A DNA stretch of 36,825 nucleotides, from NCBI GenBank assembly GCA_963849005.1, contig CAWKGC010000008.1:1-36825 (forward strand), read 5' to 3'. Shown here piece after piece: positions 23,695-30,733 of this stretch. Source of the DNA: CAWKGC01 sp963849005. Its GTDB lineage: Bacteria; Pseudomonadota; Gammaproteobacteria; Burkholderiales; Usitatibacteraceae. Within the stretch, counting starts at the first letter, position 1. Every line of letters begins with the position of its first letter. Made by a program: the position numbers and the translations under genes. Below the pieces are notes generated by a model that was given only the letters and a program-made list of their open reading frames with translations, was not told where the DNA came from and searched no databases.

Positions 23695-24645
23695 TCAGGC
23701 GGCGCGTGCCTGCGCCAGGTCCGCGGTGAAGCGCGGACCCTGCGTGATGCGGGCGAAATACGAAGCGTGCGCGGGCGATCCTTGCGGCCAGCTCGCGAGG
23801 AAACGTTCCTGCCACCGCGCCGCGTCGTAGCGGATGGCGACCTCATCGACATGCAGCGCGCCCAGCCGCGTGCCCAGCACCGAGGTGCCCGCGGCAGCCG
23901 GCGTGAGCGAGATGCGCGTAAGCAGCCCGTAGCGCGTGGCGGCGAAGTTGGGCATGCCGGCTGCGCCGTTGTTGGCCACCAGCCGCTCGCCTGCGCCGAA
24001 ATCGAAGCGGCGCAGCGCCGGCAGGCAGGTATGGCTCGAGGCGAACAGGTCCACCTTCGCATCGCGGAAGGCCGAAGCGATCCAGCGCGCGTGCGACGGG
24101 TTGTCCAGCTGGTCGTGGGCGAAGCCCCAGCCGGCGAGCGAGGCGGCATCTCCATGCACGATGCCGACCTTCGCTTCTCCCACCTGCGCGACCAGGTGCA
24201 TCGGCAACTGCGCCAGCACCCCGCGCTCGCGCGGAAATTGCCGTGCCGTTTCGCGCAGGCGCGCAAGGATCTCGTTCGAGCGCGACACGTCCGTGTCGCT
24301 GACATCCGCCGGATACGCGCAACCGCAGCCGGCGCCGCTCTCCTCGCCGGCGATCTCCGTCTCGACATTGCCGCGCAGCCGGAAATGGCCCGCCGTGCCG
24401 CGCTCTATCGCGGAAAAATCGCCGTGCGCGACATCGAACCAGTGGAAATCGCCGTTGAAGGCGATCGCGAGGGCGCCCCTCTCGGCTTCGGCCAGTGCGT
24501 GGATCGCAGCAAGCGCTTCGAGGTTGCCGTACAGGCCGCCGACGACATAAAGCGTGTCGGCGACGATCCCGGGCTCGCGGTCGAAGACGCGCGGCGGATA
24601 CCGGTAGGAGATCGGGCACGCGCGCCCGGGAGTGGCGTCCCTCAT
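23695..24645 (-). CDS. Variant metallophosphoesterase-like protein next to arsS
   Basis: The 316-residue protein follows the calcineurin-like phosphoesterase plan: TLYVVGGLYGNLEAL at the first metal site, IAFNGDFHWFDV at the second, HFRLRGNVETEI for GNHE, IVHGDAASLAGWGF and SSHTCLPAL for the late His sites. The first motif is GGLYGN, not GDxHG, so one metal ligand pair is changed. It starts 7 bases after the ArsS-like stop and is surely cotranscribed with it. A phosphatase step on a sugar-phosphate intermediate is possible, but this is inference from context. The C terminus has no recognisable added domain. Confidence 0.72.
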   Translation of the reverse strand: MRDATPGRACPISYRYPPRVFDREPGIVADTLYVVGGLYGNLEALAAIHALAEAERGALAIAFNGDFHWFDVAHGDFSAIERGTAGHFRLRGNVETEIAGEESGAGCGCAYPADVSDTDVSRSNEILARLRETARQFPRERGVLAQLPMHLVAQVGEAKVGIVHGDAASLAGWGFAHDQLDNPSHARWIASAFRDAKVDLFASSHTCLPALRRFDFGAGERLVANNGAAGMPNFAATRYGLLTRISLTPAAAGTSVLGTRLGALHVDEVAIRYDAARWQERFLASWPQGSPAHASYFARITQGPRFTADLAQARAA

Positions 24646-24652
24646 CGCGCGT

Positions 24653-25615
24653 TCAGGCGAGAGCGCCGCCGCAGCTCGACCCCTGCCCGGCGGTGCAGCC
24701 GTAGCAGTGATCGCGCACCACGATCGGGTTGCCGGCGAGGTCGCGGCCGAGGATGTCCGTCACGTGCGGGTGCCCCTTGCCGGCGAGCGCGATCGGCAGC
24801 CCCAGCATCTGGTTGAAGTCGCAGTCGTATAGGAAGCCCTTCCAGTCGATCGAGACCATCGAGCGGCACATCACGCCCTCGAGGTTCCCGTCGCTGTGGG
24901 CGCCGCGCAGCAGGCGCATGTATTCGTTGAACTGGCCCTTCGAGACCAGCATCGAGCCGAAGCGCTGGATCGGCATGTTGGCGATGGTGAAGAGCTGGTT
25001 GAAGACGATGCCGTGCTGCTCGCCGAGGATGCGCTTGTAGTCCGCCTCGAGCTGCTCCTGCGGCGGCGGCAGGCTCGCCCCTTGCGGGTTGTAGACGAGG
25101 TTCAGCGTGAGGCCCGTGCCTTCGCGGCCGTAGCCCAGCGCGTTCAACTCCTGCAGCGCGCGCACGCTGAGTTCGTACACGCCCTTGCCGCGCTGGCGGT
25201 CGACGAGCTCCTCGGTGTAGCAGGGCAGTGAAGCGACGACCTCGACCGAGTTCGCCGCGAGGAATTCGGCCAGGTCCTCGTGGCCTTCCTCGAAAAGGAT
25301 GGTGAGGTTGCACCTGTCGATGACCCTTGCCCCGAGCTCTCTTGCGCGGCCCACGAGGTAGCGGAAGTGCGGGCTCAGTTCCGGCGCCCCACCGGTGACA
25401 TCGATCGCGGTGGCGCCGCTGGCCTCGAGCAGGCCGAGGACCTGGTCGACGGTCTCGCGCGACATCATCTCGGTGCGCGTCGGCCCCGCATTGACGTGGC
25501 AGTGCAGGCACGTCTGGTTGCACTTGTACCCGAGGTTCACCTGCAGCGTGTCGAGGGAACGCCGCGACAAGGCGGGGAAATCGGTCCGGACTAGGAGGGG
25601 AAGCGTGGCGTGCAT
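24653..25615 (-). CDS. arsS: ArsS-type radical SAM enzyme (rSAM/selenodomain, arsenosugar family)
   Basis: The 320-residue protein has the radical SAM cluster motif C32-x3-C36-x2-C39 in YKCNQTCLHCHVNAGP, followed by TGGAPELSPHFRYLV at the SAM-binding strand. The C-terminal Cys-rich end HCYGCTAGQGSSCGG (Cys 304, 307, 315) and the DWKGFLYDCDFNQMLG segment are the signature of the TIGR04167 family. Its member ArsS adds a 5'-deoxyadenosyl group to methylated arsenic to begin arsenosugar synthesis. The Cys-rich tail could hold an extra cluster or the substrate. All positions are Cys; no in-frame TGA suggests selenocysteine. No ArsM methyltransferase is encoded nearby, so the arsenic substrate is not confirmed. 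Confidence 0.88.
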   Translation of the reverse strand: MHATLPLLVRTDFPALSRRSLDTLQVNLGYKCNQTCLHCHVNAGPTRTEMMSRETVDQVLGLLEASGATAIDVTGGAPELSPHFRYLVGRARELGARVIDRCNLTILFEEGHEDLAEFLAANSVEVVASLPCYTEELVDRQRGKGVYELSVRALQELNALGYGREGTGLTLNLVYNPQGASLPPPQEQLEADYKRILGEQHGIVFNQLFTIANMPIQRFGSMLVSKGQFNEYMRLLRGAHSDGNLEGVMCRSMVSIDWKGFLYDCDFNQMLGLPIALAGKGHPHVTDILGRDLAGNPIVVRDHCYGCTAGQGSSCGGALA

Positions 25616-25707
25616 GGATCGGTGGCCCCGTGACTGTTGGAAGGAATGATAGCAAAGCGCCTTGCGGCATCTGTCGGGGCAGGCACCCCCGCCCTTACAG
25701 GCGCGGC

Positions 25708-25792
25708 CGAGGAAACGGGGTCAGAGTACATTTTGCCGATTCCTTACTCTGACCCGGTTATTGGCAAAATGTACTCTGACCCCGTTTCCTCG
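25708..25792. repeat. Long inverted repeat, GGGGTCAGAGTACATTT family, copy 2
   Basis: Perfect 30-base arms (25708-25737 and 25763-25792) contain GAAACGGGGTCAGAGTACAT and its complement around a 25-base spacer. The spacer holds a degraded third copy, CTCTGACCCGGTTATT. The core matches the element at 16227-16307. It lies upstream of kynA, in the 222-base divergent gap with arsS, and could fold into a long hairpin. No transposase is adjacent. Confidence 0.85.
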
Positions 25793-25837
25793 TTCCGATA
25801 GACTGGCAATCTCGAATCTGGCGGCCGCATTCCACCC

Positions 25838-26677
25838 ATGAAAGACGCGAACCAAGCCCCCGTGGCCGACGGCGCCCGCCTCGATTTCGCGGGCGAGATG
25901 AGCTACGGCGACTACCTCTGCCTCGACCAGGTCCTCGCCGCGCAGAAGCCGCGCTCGGGCGACCACAACGAACTGCTCTTCATCGTCCAGCACCAGGCGA
26001 GCGAGCTGTGGATGAAGCTCACGCTGCACGAGTTGGGCGCCGCGCGCGAGCATATCCGCGCCGGCAACCTGCAGCCGGCGTTCAAGATGCTCGCCCGCGT
26101 GGCGCGCATCCTTGCGCAGCTGAACCAGTCCTGGGACGTGCTTTCGACGTTGACCCCGGCCGAGTACGCTTCGTTCCGCGGCGCGCTGGGCAGTTCATCG
26201 GGATTCCAGTCCTACCAGTACCGCCTGATCGAGTTCGTGCTCGGCAACCGCAACGCCGTGATGCTGGGGCCCTACCGCCACCGCGCGGACCTGCTGGCGC
26301 CGCTCGAATCCGAGCTGGCGCGCCCCTCGCTTTACGATGAAGCGATACGCATGCTCGCGCGCAGCGGCTTTCCCATGTCTGCCCCGGCGCTCGACCGCGA
26401 CCTCGCGAAGAAGTGGGAGTTCGACGAGTCGGTCTGCCGCGCCTGGGTCGGCGTCTATCGCGATACCGCGAAGCACTGGGAACTCTACGAGCTCGCGGAA
26501 AAGCTGGTCGACCTCGAGGACGCCTTCCGCCAATGGCGCTTCCGCCACGCGACCACGGTGGAGCGCATCATCGGAATGCAGCGCGGCACCGGCGGCACCT
26601 CGGGCGTGGCCTACCTGAAGCGCATGCTCGACGTGGTGCTGTTTCCGGAACTGTGGAAGGCGAGAGCCGACATCTAG
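25838..26677 (+). CDS. kynA: Tryptophan 2,3-dioxygenase
   Basis: This haem enzyme opens the indole ring of L-tryptophan with O2 to give N-formylkynurenine. The 279-residue protein is full length and canonical: MSYGDYLCLDQVLAAQ, the substrate-site segment HHNELLF-like HNELLFIVQHQASELWMK, SSSGFQSYQYRLIEF, and the haem-ligand region WRFRHATTVERIIGMQRGTG followed by GTSGVAYLKR. It stands alone: kynurenine formamidase and kynureninase are not in the window, so the pathway continues elsewhere. The inverted repeat upstream ends about 45 bases before the ATG and leaves little room for a promoter outside it. Confidence 0.97.
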   Translation: MKDANQAPVADGARLDFAGEMSYGDYLCLDQVLAAQKPRSGDHNELLFIVQHQASELWMKLTLHELGAAREHIRAGNLQPAFKMLARVARILAQLNQSWDVLSTLTPAEYASFRGALGSSSGFQSYQYRLIEFVLGNRNAVMLGPYRHRADLLAPLESELARPSLYDEAIRMLARSGFPMSAPALDRDLAKKWEFDESVCRAWVGVYRDTAKHWELYELAEKLVDLEDAFRQWRFRHATTVERIIGMQRGTGGTSGVAYLKRMLDVVLFPELWKARADI

Positions 26678-26684
26678 CGATGAG

Positions 26685-26776
26685 TCGTCATTCCGGTGAA
26701 TCGTCATTCCGGGCTTGACCCGGAATCCAGTGCTTATACTTGAAGTCGCTGGATTCCGGCTTTCGCCGGAATGACG
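26685..26776. repeat. Dispersed palindromic repeat, CGTCATTCC family, copy 2
   Basis: Two opposed arms, each a small hairpin: CATTCCGGGCTTGACCCGGAATC-type at 26702-26730 and its partner with GATTCCGGCTTTCGCCGGAAT at 26749-26776. A partial extra left end, CGTCATTCCGG, precedes it at about 26686. It lies between kynA and the CYTH-CHAD gene and may also stop kynA transcription by hairpin formation. Confidence 0.8.
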
Positions 26777-26819
26777 GCCATATTGAATGACGGCGATATT
26801 GCAGGAATTGAACCCATCC

Positions 26820-28373
26820 ATGGCGACCGAGACCGAACTCAAGCTGCGCCTGCCCCCCGGGGAGATTGCCGCATTGCGCGCGCATCCCCTGCTGGCGGGA
26901 AAGCGCCCGCGCAGCCTCGACGTGCACAACATCTATTTCGAAACGCCCGAGGTGGAACTTTCGCGGCATGGCATGGCGCTCAGGCTGCGCCGCATCGGCA
27001 AGCGCTGGCTGCAGACATTGAAGGCGGGCGCCAGCGGCGACGGCGGGCTGCATTCGAGGAGCGAGTGGGAGTTCGCGGTTCCCGGGCCGGTGCTCGATCT
27101 CGCCCTCTTCGCCGAGACGCCGCTCGCCTTGCTCGACGATGCCGCCACGCTGCACACGCGGCTCAAGCCCGCCTTCACCACCAACTTCCGCCGGCTGGCG
27201 TGGAAGCTCGAGCCGGAAACGGGGACGGAAGTCGAGCTTGCCGTCGACGTGGGCGTGGTGCGATCCGGCACGCGCGAGGCGGCGATCTCGGAAGTCGAGA
27301 TCGAGGTGAAAAGCGGGCCGGCCGCCGCGGCCTTCGCGCTCGCGGGACAACTGCAGGATTCGGTGCGCCTCTTCCCCAGCCCGGTGAACAAGGCCGAGAC
27401 CGGCTACCGGCTGTTCCTGCGCCGGCCAATCCGACCGAGCAAGGCCAAGGCCGCCGACATCGGCAAGTCGCTCCCGCCGCAGGAAGCCGCGCGGCGCATC
27501 GTCGTTTCCTGCCTCGCGCACCTGCAGGCCAACGAGGCCGGCGCGCTGGCGAGCGCGGACCCCGAGTTCGTGCACCAGATGCGCGTGGCGAACCGGCGGC
27601 TGCGCTCGGCGCTTCGCGTGTTTCGCGGCGCGGTCGACCCGGACTTCCTTGCGCGCATCGCGCCGGACCTGAAATGGCTGGGCGGAGCGCTGGGCGAGGC
27701 GCGCGACTGGGACGTGCTCGTTGTCGAGACGCTTCCGCCGCTCGTGGCCGCATTCGATGACGCGGCCGTGTCCGCGGGCATCCTCAAGGAGGCGGCAAGG
27801 CACCGCCGCGTCGCGCGCGCCGCGATGCGCGACGCCCTCTCATCGATGCGCTTTGCGCGGCTTGCACTGGCGCTTTCCCGCTGGACCACGCTTGATGAAG
27901 AGGCGCCGCTGGCAGAGGGCGCCCCCGCGACGCTGGTCGATTTCGCCTCGCGCGCCGTGCGCCGCCGCCACGCGCGCCTGCTCGATGCCGGGATGCACCT
28001 CGCCGAGTTGGCGCCTGAAACGCGCCATCACCTGCGCCTTGATGCCAAGCGCCTGCGCTACGCCGTGGAGTTCGTCGCGCCGCTTTTCAACACGGGCCGC
28101 GTGGACGACTACCTCGGGCACCTGGAATCGATGCAGGAAACGCTGGGCGCGGCCAACGATGCCGTGAATGCGCAGCGCATGATCGCGAGCCTTGCCGCGC
28201 CGGATTCGTTCCGCGCCTTTGCGCGCGGCTGGTTCCTCGGCCGCGTGGGCGACAGCCTCGCGCGCTCGGGCCGGTTGTTTGCCGCGCTGGCAGAATCGCG
28301 ACGGTTCTGGCGGAAGAAGAAGAGGCCGGCCCCGGCAGCGCCGGATCCCGCGCCAGCGGCCGATGGCGGTTGA
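26820..28373 (+). CDS. CYTH-CHAD domain protein, likely inorganic triphosphatase
   Basis: The 517-residue protein joins an N-terminal CYTH domain (about 1-205) and a CHAD domain (about 220-490). The CYTH domain shows the metal-binding ETELKLRL, YFETP, MALRLRRIG and SRSEWEF strands, and EVEIEVKSG. The CHAD domain shows HQMRVANRRLRSALRVFRG and RHHLRLDAKRLRYAVEFVAP, with the conserved His/Arg/Lys helices that bind polyphosphate. E. coli YgiF of this design hydrolyses triphosphate. ATG at 26820 opens the CYTH motif directly; an upstream ATG is less likely. The Pro/Ala/Lys-rich tail is not conserved. It is followed by a small cytochrome c gene. Confidence 0.92.
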   Translation: MATETELKLRLPPGEIAALRAHPLLAGKRPRSLDVHNIYFETPEVELSRHGMALRLRRIGKRWLQTLKAGASGDGGLHSRSEWEFAVPGPVLDLALFAETPLALLDDAATLHTRLKPAFTTNFRRLAWKLEPETGTEVELAVDVGVVRSGTREAAISEVEIEVKSGPAAAAFALAGQLQDSVRLFPSPVNKAETGYRLFLRRPIRPSKAKAADIGKSLPPQEAARRIVVSCLAHLQANEAGALASADPEFVHQMRVANRRLRSALRVFRGAVDPDFLARIAPDLKWLGGALGEARDWDVLVVETLPPLVAAFDDAAVSAGILKEAARHRRVARAAMRDALSSMRFARLALALSRWTTLDEEAPLAEGAPATLVDFASRAVRRRHARLLDAGMHLAELAPETRHHLRLDAKRLRYAVEFVAPLFNTGRVDDYLGHLESMQETLGAANDAVNAQRMIASLAAPDSFRAFARGWFLGRVGDSLARSGRLFAALAESRRFWRKKKRPAPAAPDPAPAADGG

Positions 28374-28442
28374 TCCAGGGCAAGGCCGGCGGCGAGCGGC
28401 ATGGCATCCTTGAAAGTGTCCTCCACTCGGGCAAGGTGCAGC

Positions 28443-28784
28443 ATGCACAAGCTTCTCCTGGTCTCAATTCTTCCAATCGCGCTGTCCTGCTTCGCGCCGG
28501 GCGCGCGGTCCGCCGACATGGAGCGCGGGCGTTCCCTTTACGAATCGCGCTGCTCGAGTTGCCATACCGAGAGCGTCCATGGCCGCGCCAAGCGCGTCGC
28601 CTCATCGTTCGAGGAAATCGTCGGCTGGGTAGCGCGGTGGAACGCGACGCTGGCCCTGAAGTGGGGCCGCGACGAGATCGAAGACGTGAGCGCCTACCTG
28701 AACGCCACTTACTATCGCTTCGCCTGTCCACCGACCGTGTGCAAGGCGACGTCGAGCGGGCCGCAAACGAAAAAGCCCGCTTGA
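28443..28784 (+). CDS. Small monohaem c-type cytochrome
   Basis: This 113-residue protein has a signal peptide (MHKLLLVSILPIALSCFAPGARSA) and one haem site, C37-S-S-C40-H41 in YESRCSSCHTESVHGRAKR. No Met follows the haem motif, so the sixth ligand is not the usual Met; His in the nearby VHGR is a candidate. A Cys pair near the end (FACPPTVCK) could form a disulfide. The ATG at 28443 is chosen because it begins the signal peptide. The stop codon lies within the loop of the terminator. Electron partners are not evident. Confidence 0.85.
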   Translation: MHKLLLVSILPIALSCFAPGARSADMERGRSLYESRCSSCHTESVHGRAKRVASSFEEIVGWVARWNATLALKWGRDEIEDVSAYLNATYYRFACPPTVCKATSSGPQTKKPA

Positions 28785-28796
28785 GCGGGCTTTTTC
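28770..28796. terminator. Bidirectional rho-independent terminator
   Basis: AAAAAGCCCGC-TTGA-GCGGGCTTTTT has a 6-base-pair GC stem, a 4-base loop, and A and T runs on both sides. The cytochrome stop TGA lies in its loop. It serves the cytochrome gene on the plus strand and the tRNA-Phe transcript on the minus strand, whose 3' end is 11 bases away. Confidence 0.9.
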
Positions 28797-28806
28797 TTTC
28801 CTATTC

Positions 28807-28882
28807 TGGTGGCCTGGGACGGAATTGAACCGCCGACACAAGGATTTTCAATCCTCTGCTCTACCGACTGAGCTACCAGGCC
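28807..28882 (-). tRNA. tRNA-Phe (anticodon GAA)
   Basis: The minus strand reads GGCCTGGTAGCTCAGTCGG for the acceptor and D arm, an anticodon stem around TTGAAAA (anticodon GAA), GGTTCAATTCC for the T arm and CCAGGCC closing the acceptor stem. Discriminator A and CCA are encoded; total 76 bases. All four arms pair. It is a lone tRNA gene between the cytochrome terminator and the AbrB-type gene, with no integrase beside it. Confidence 0.97.
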
Positions 28883-28964
28883 GTTTTCGCGGCGGTTTGC
28901 GCCGGAAAGCCGGAAATTATAGCGTTTACTGCCCTCCAAGGCCAATCCCCGCGACGGCGCGAAA

Positions 28965-30041
28965 TTGACGCGCGTCGTGGCCGGAACGTCGAATGCCGTT
29001 CATGATCGCGGCTTGGGCAAGAAAAACATCCTCCCCAGCGCGGGCGGCCTTGCGGTGTGCGTCGCCGGCGGCGCGCTGTGCGCCTGGCTGAAAACGCCGC
29101 TGCCGTGGATGATAGGGCCGCTGGCGGCGATGGCGATCGTCCAGTTCAGCGGCGGCAAGCTCGAAGCGCCCGCCTATGGCCGCGAGCTCGGGCAACTCCT
29201 GATCGCGGTCACGCTGGGACTGTACTTCACGCCGGGCGTGGCGCGCGAAGTCGCCGGCTACTGGCCGTTGCTGCTGGTGACGGCCTTCGCCTCGATCGGC
29301 ATCGGTTTCACCAGCGGCGCCTTCCTCGCGCGCGCGGCGGGCGTGGACAAGGCGACGGCCTTCTTCGGCAGCGTGCCGGGAGGCGCTGCCGAGATGGCGG
29401 TGCTCGGCGAAAAGTATGGCGCGCTCACCGACCGCGTGGCGCTTGCGCATTCGATCCGCATCCTCATGGTGGTCACGATCGTTCCCGTGGGCATCACCGC
29501 CGCGGGCTTTGCCGGCAGCCAGGACTATCGGCCGGTGAAGCTCGCGTTCGACCCTGCCAACCTCGCGATGCTGGCCGCGGTGGTGGCCATGGCGGGCGTC
29601 CTCGCGAGGCGCATGGAGGTGCCCAACGCATTCATGGTCGGGCCGTTGCTGGCGACGATCGCGATCACCGCTTCGGGCATCGAGTCCTCGTCGATGCCCA
29701 CGGCGCTTTCCAACGCCGGGCAGGTGCTGCTGGCGTGCGCGCTCGGCGCGCGCTTCCAGCAGAGCTTCCTGCGCGAGGCGCCGCGCTTTGTCGCCGCGCT
29801 CATTCCCTCGATCCTCATCACGATCGGGCTGGCGGCGCTGCTCGGCTTGCTGCTGTCCTGGGCGAGCGGGCTTTACCTCGGCACGATGCTGCTGGCCGCC
29901 GCGCCGGGGGGGATCGCGGAAATGTCGATCACCGCGCAGGTGCTCAAGATCGGCGTGCCGCTGGTGACGGCAGCGCACGTCACGCGCTTCGTGATCGTGG
30001 TATTGCTCACCGCGCCGATGTACAGGCTGGTCGCGAAGTAG
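28965..30041 (+). CDS. AbrB-family membrane protein
   Basis: The 358-residue protein has about ten hydrophobic segments and a two-fold repeat, with GALCAWLKTPLPWMIGPLAA in the first half and ARRMEVPNAFMVGPLLATIA in the second, and PGGAAEMAVL and PGGIAEMSITAQVL at matching positions. This is the AbrB family, often misnamed ammonia monooxygenase; its substrate is not established. The start is uncertain: TTG at 28965 or TTG at 29013 (GKKNILPSAGG) are both possible, and neither has a strong ribosome site. It follows the divergent tRNA-Phe. Confidence 0.85.
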   Translation: MTRVVAGTSNAVHDRGLGKKNILPSAGGLAVCVAGGALCAWLKTPLPWMIGPLAAMAIVQFSGGKLEAPAYGRELGQLLIAVTLGLYFTPGVAREVAGYWPLLLVTAFASIGIGFTSGAFLARAAGVDKATAFFGSVPGGAAEMAVLGEKYGALTDRVALAHSIRILMVVTIVPVGITAAGFAGSQDYRPVKLAFDPANLAMLAAVVAMAGVLARRMEVPNAFMVGPLLATIAITASGIESSSMPTALSNAGQVLLACALGARFQQSFLREAPRFVAALIPSILITIGLAALLGLLLSWASGLYLGTMLLAAAPGGIAEMSITAQVLKIGVPLVTAAHVTRFVIVVLLTAPMYRLVAK

Positions 30042-30051
30042 CCCGCAAATG

Positions 30052-30138
30052 GCGTCTTCCCCGCGCAAGCGGGGAACCAGTGGAGTGGAAGCATGGATTC
30101 CCGCTTTCGCGGGAATGACGAAGGGAGCGGGAATGACG
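30052..30138. repeat. Dispersed palindromic repeat, CGTCATTCC family, copy 3
   Basis: A left arm, TTCCCCGCGCAAGCGGGGAA, and a right arm, GATTCCCGCTTTCGCGGGAAT followed by GACG, are each hairpins. A partial second right end, GCGGGAATGACG, follows at about 30127. It lies between the convergent AbrB-type and cyclic-nucleotide-binding genes and may act as their terminator. Confidence 0.75.
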
Positions 30139-30149
30139 AAATGAGTGGC

Positions 30150-30635
30150 CTAGTAGCGGCCGTGCTGCTTGTAGATGTAATTGGTGAGTTCCGCCGCCTG
30201 CATGCTCAGCCGCCGCTGGATCGTGTGCACCACGCGCATGATGGCGCGCATCACGTGGTAGACGATGCGCGGGTCGGTATCCAGGAGCGATTCCAGCCGC
30301 GTCCTTTCGAGCGAGTAGATGCTCGTGTCGCCCAGGGCGCGCAGCGCCGAATAGTGCGGCGTCCCGTCGATGAAGGACAGCTCGCCCGCCAGGTCGCCCA
30401 CGGTGATCACGTGCAGGTTCTGCCACTCGCCGGACGCGGGGTCACGCCGCGACACTCCGAGCGCGCCGCTTATGACGCCGTGCAGCCGGCTGTCGGACTG
30501 GCCTTCGGCACAGACGATCTCGCCGTCCTTCAGGTCGCGCAACTCGATCAGGCCCGCAAGCACCTCGCACTCGGCATTGGACAGGTCTTTCGACAGGGCG
30601 GATCTTTTCAGGACTTCGAATGCGGGGGTGGCCAT
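30150..30635 (-). CDS. Cyclic-nucleotide-binding domain protein without a DNA-binding domain
   Basis: This 161-residue protein is almost all a Crp-type cNMP-binding barrel: LKDGEIVCAEGQSDSRLHGV, VITVGDLAGELSFIDGTPHYSAL in the phosphate-binding cassette position, and a C-terminal helix like the Crp dimer helix. The cassette has GELSFIDGTPHYSA where cAMP binders have GELxLxxxxPRxA, so the key Arg is replaced. No winged helix follows. It may be a single-domain sensor acting through protein contacts. It lies 98 bases after nuoN on the same strand; that gap has no clear feature, so cotranscription is possible. Confidence 0.8.
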   Translation of the reverse strand: MATPAFEVLKRSALSKDLSNAECEVLAGLIELRDLKDGEIVCAEGQSDSRLHGVISGALGVSRRDPASGEWQNLHVITVGDLAGELSFIDGTPHYSALRALGDTSIYSLERTRLESLLDTDPRIVYHVMRAIMRVVHTIQRRLSMQAAELTNYIYKQHGRY

Positions 30636-30733
30636 GATCGTCTCCTTCTGATCGCGGGCGATGGTTTGATATTAGCGAACTTCCGGCACGCCGCCTTGCT
30701 TTAGCGCAAGTCCCGTGGAAAGCAGCTTCGAAC

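Noticed and set aside
24653..25615. Selenocysteine in the ArsS-like Cys-rich tail
   Set aside because: All tail positions are Cys codons and no internal TGA is read through; the TGA is the terminal stop after GGALA.
28807..28882. Integration site of a mobile element at tRNA-Phe
   Set aside because: No integrase, no direct repeat of the tRNA 3' end and no foreign-looking gene is next to it.
28712..28945. Short open frame across the tRNA-Phe gene
   Set aside because: Its sequence (LVAQSVEQRIENPCVGGSIP) is the translation commonly produced by tRNA genes; the tRNA folds fully.
28965..30041. Ammonia monooxygenase naming for the AbrB-family protein
   Set aside because: That label is a known mis-annotation of this membrane family; no AmoA/B/C features are present.
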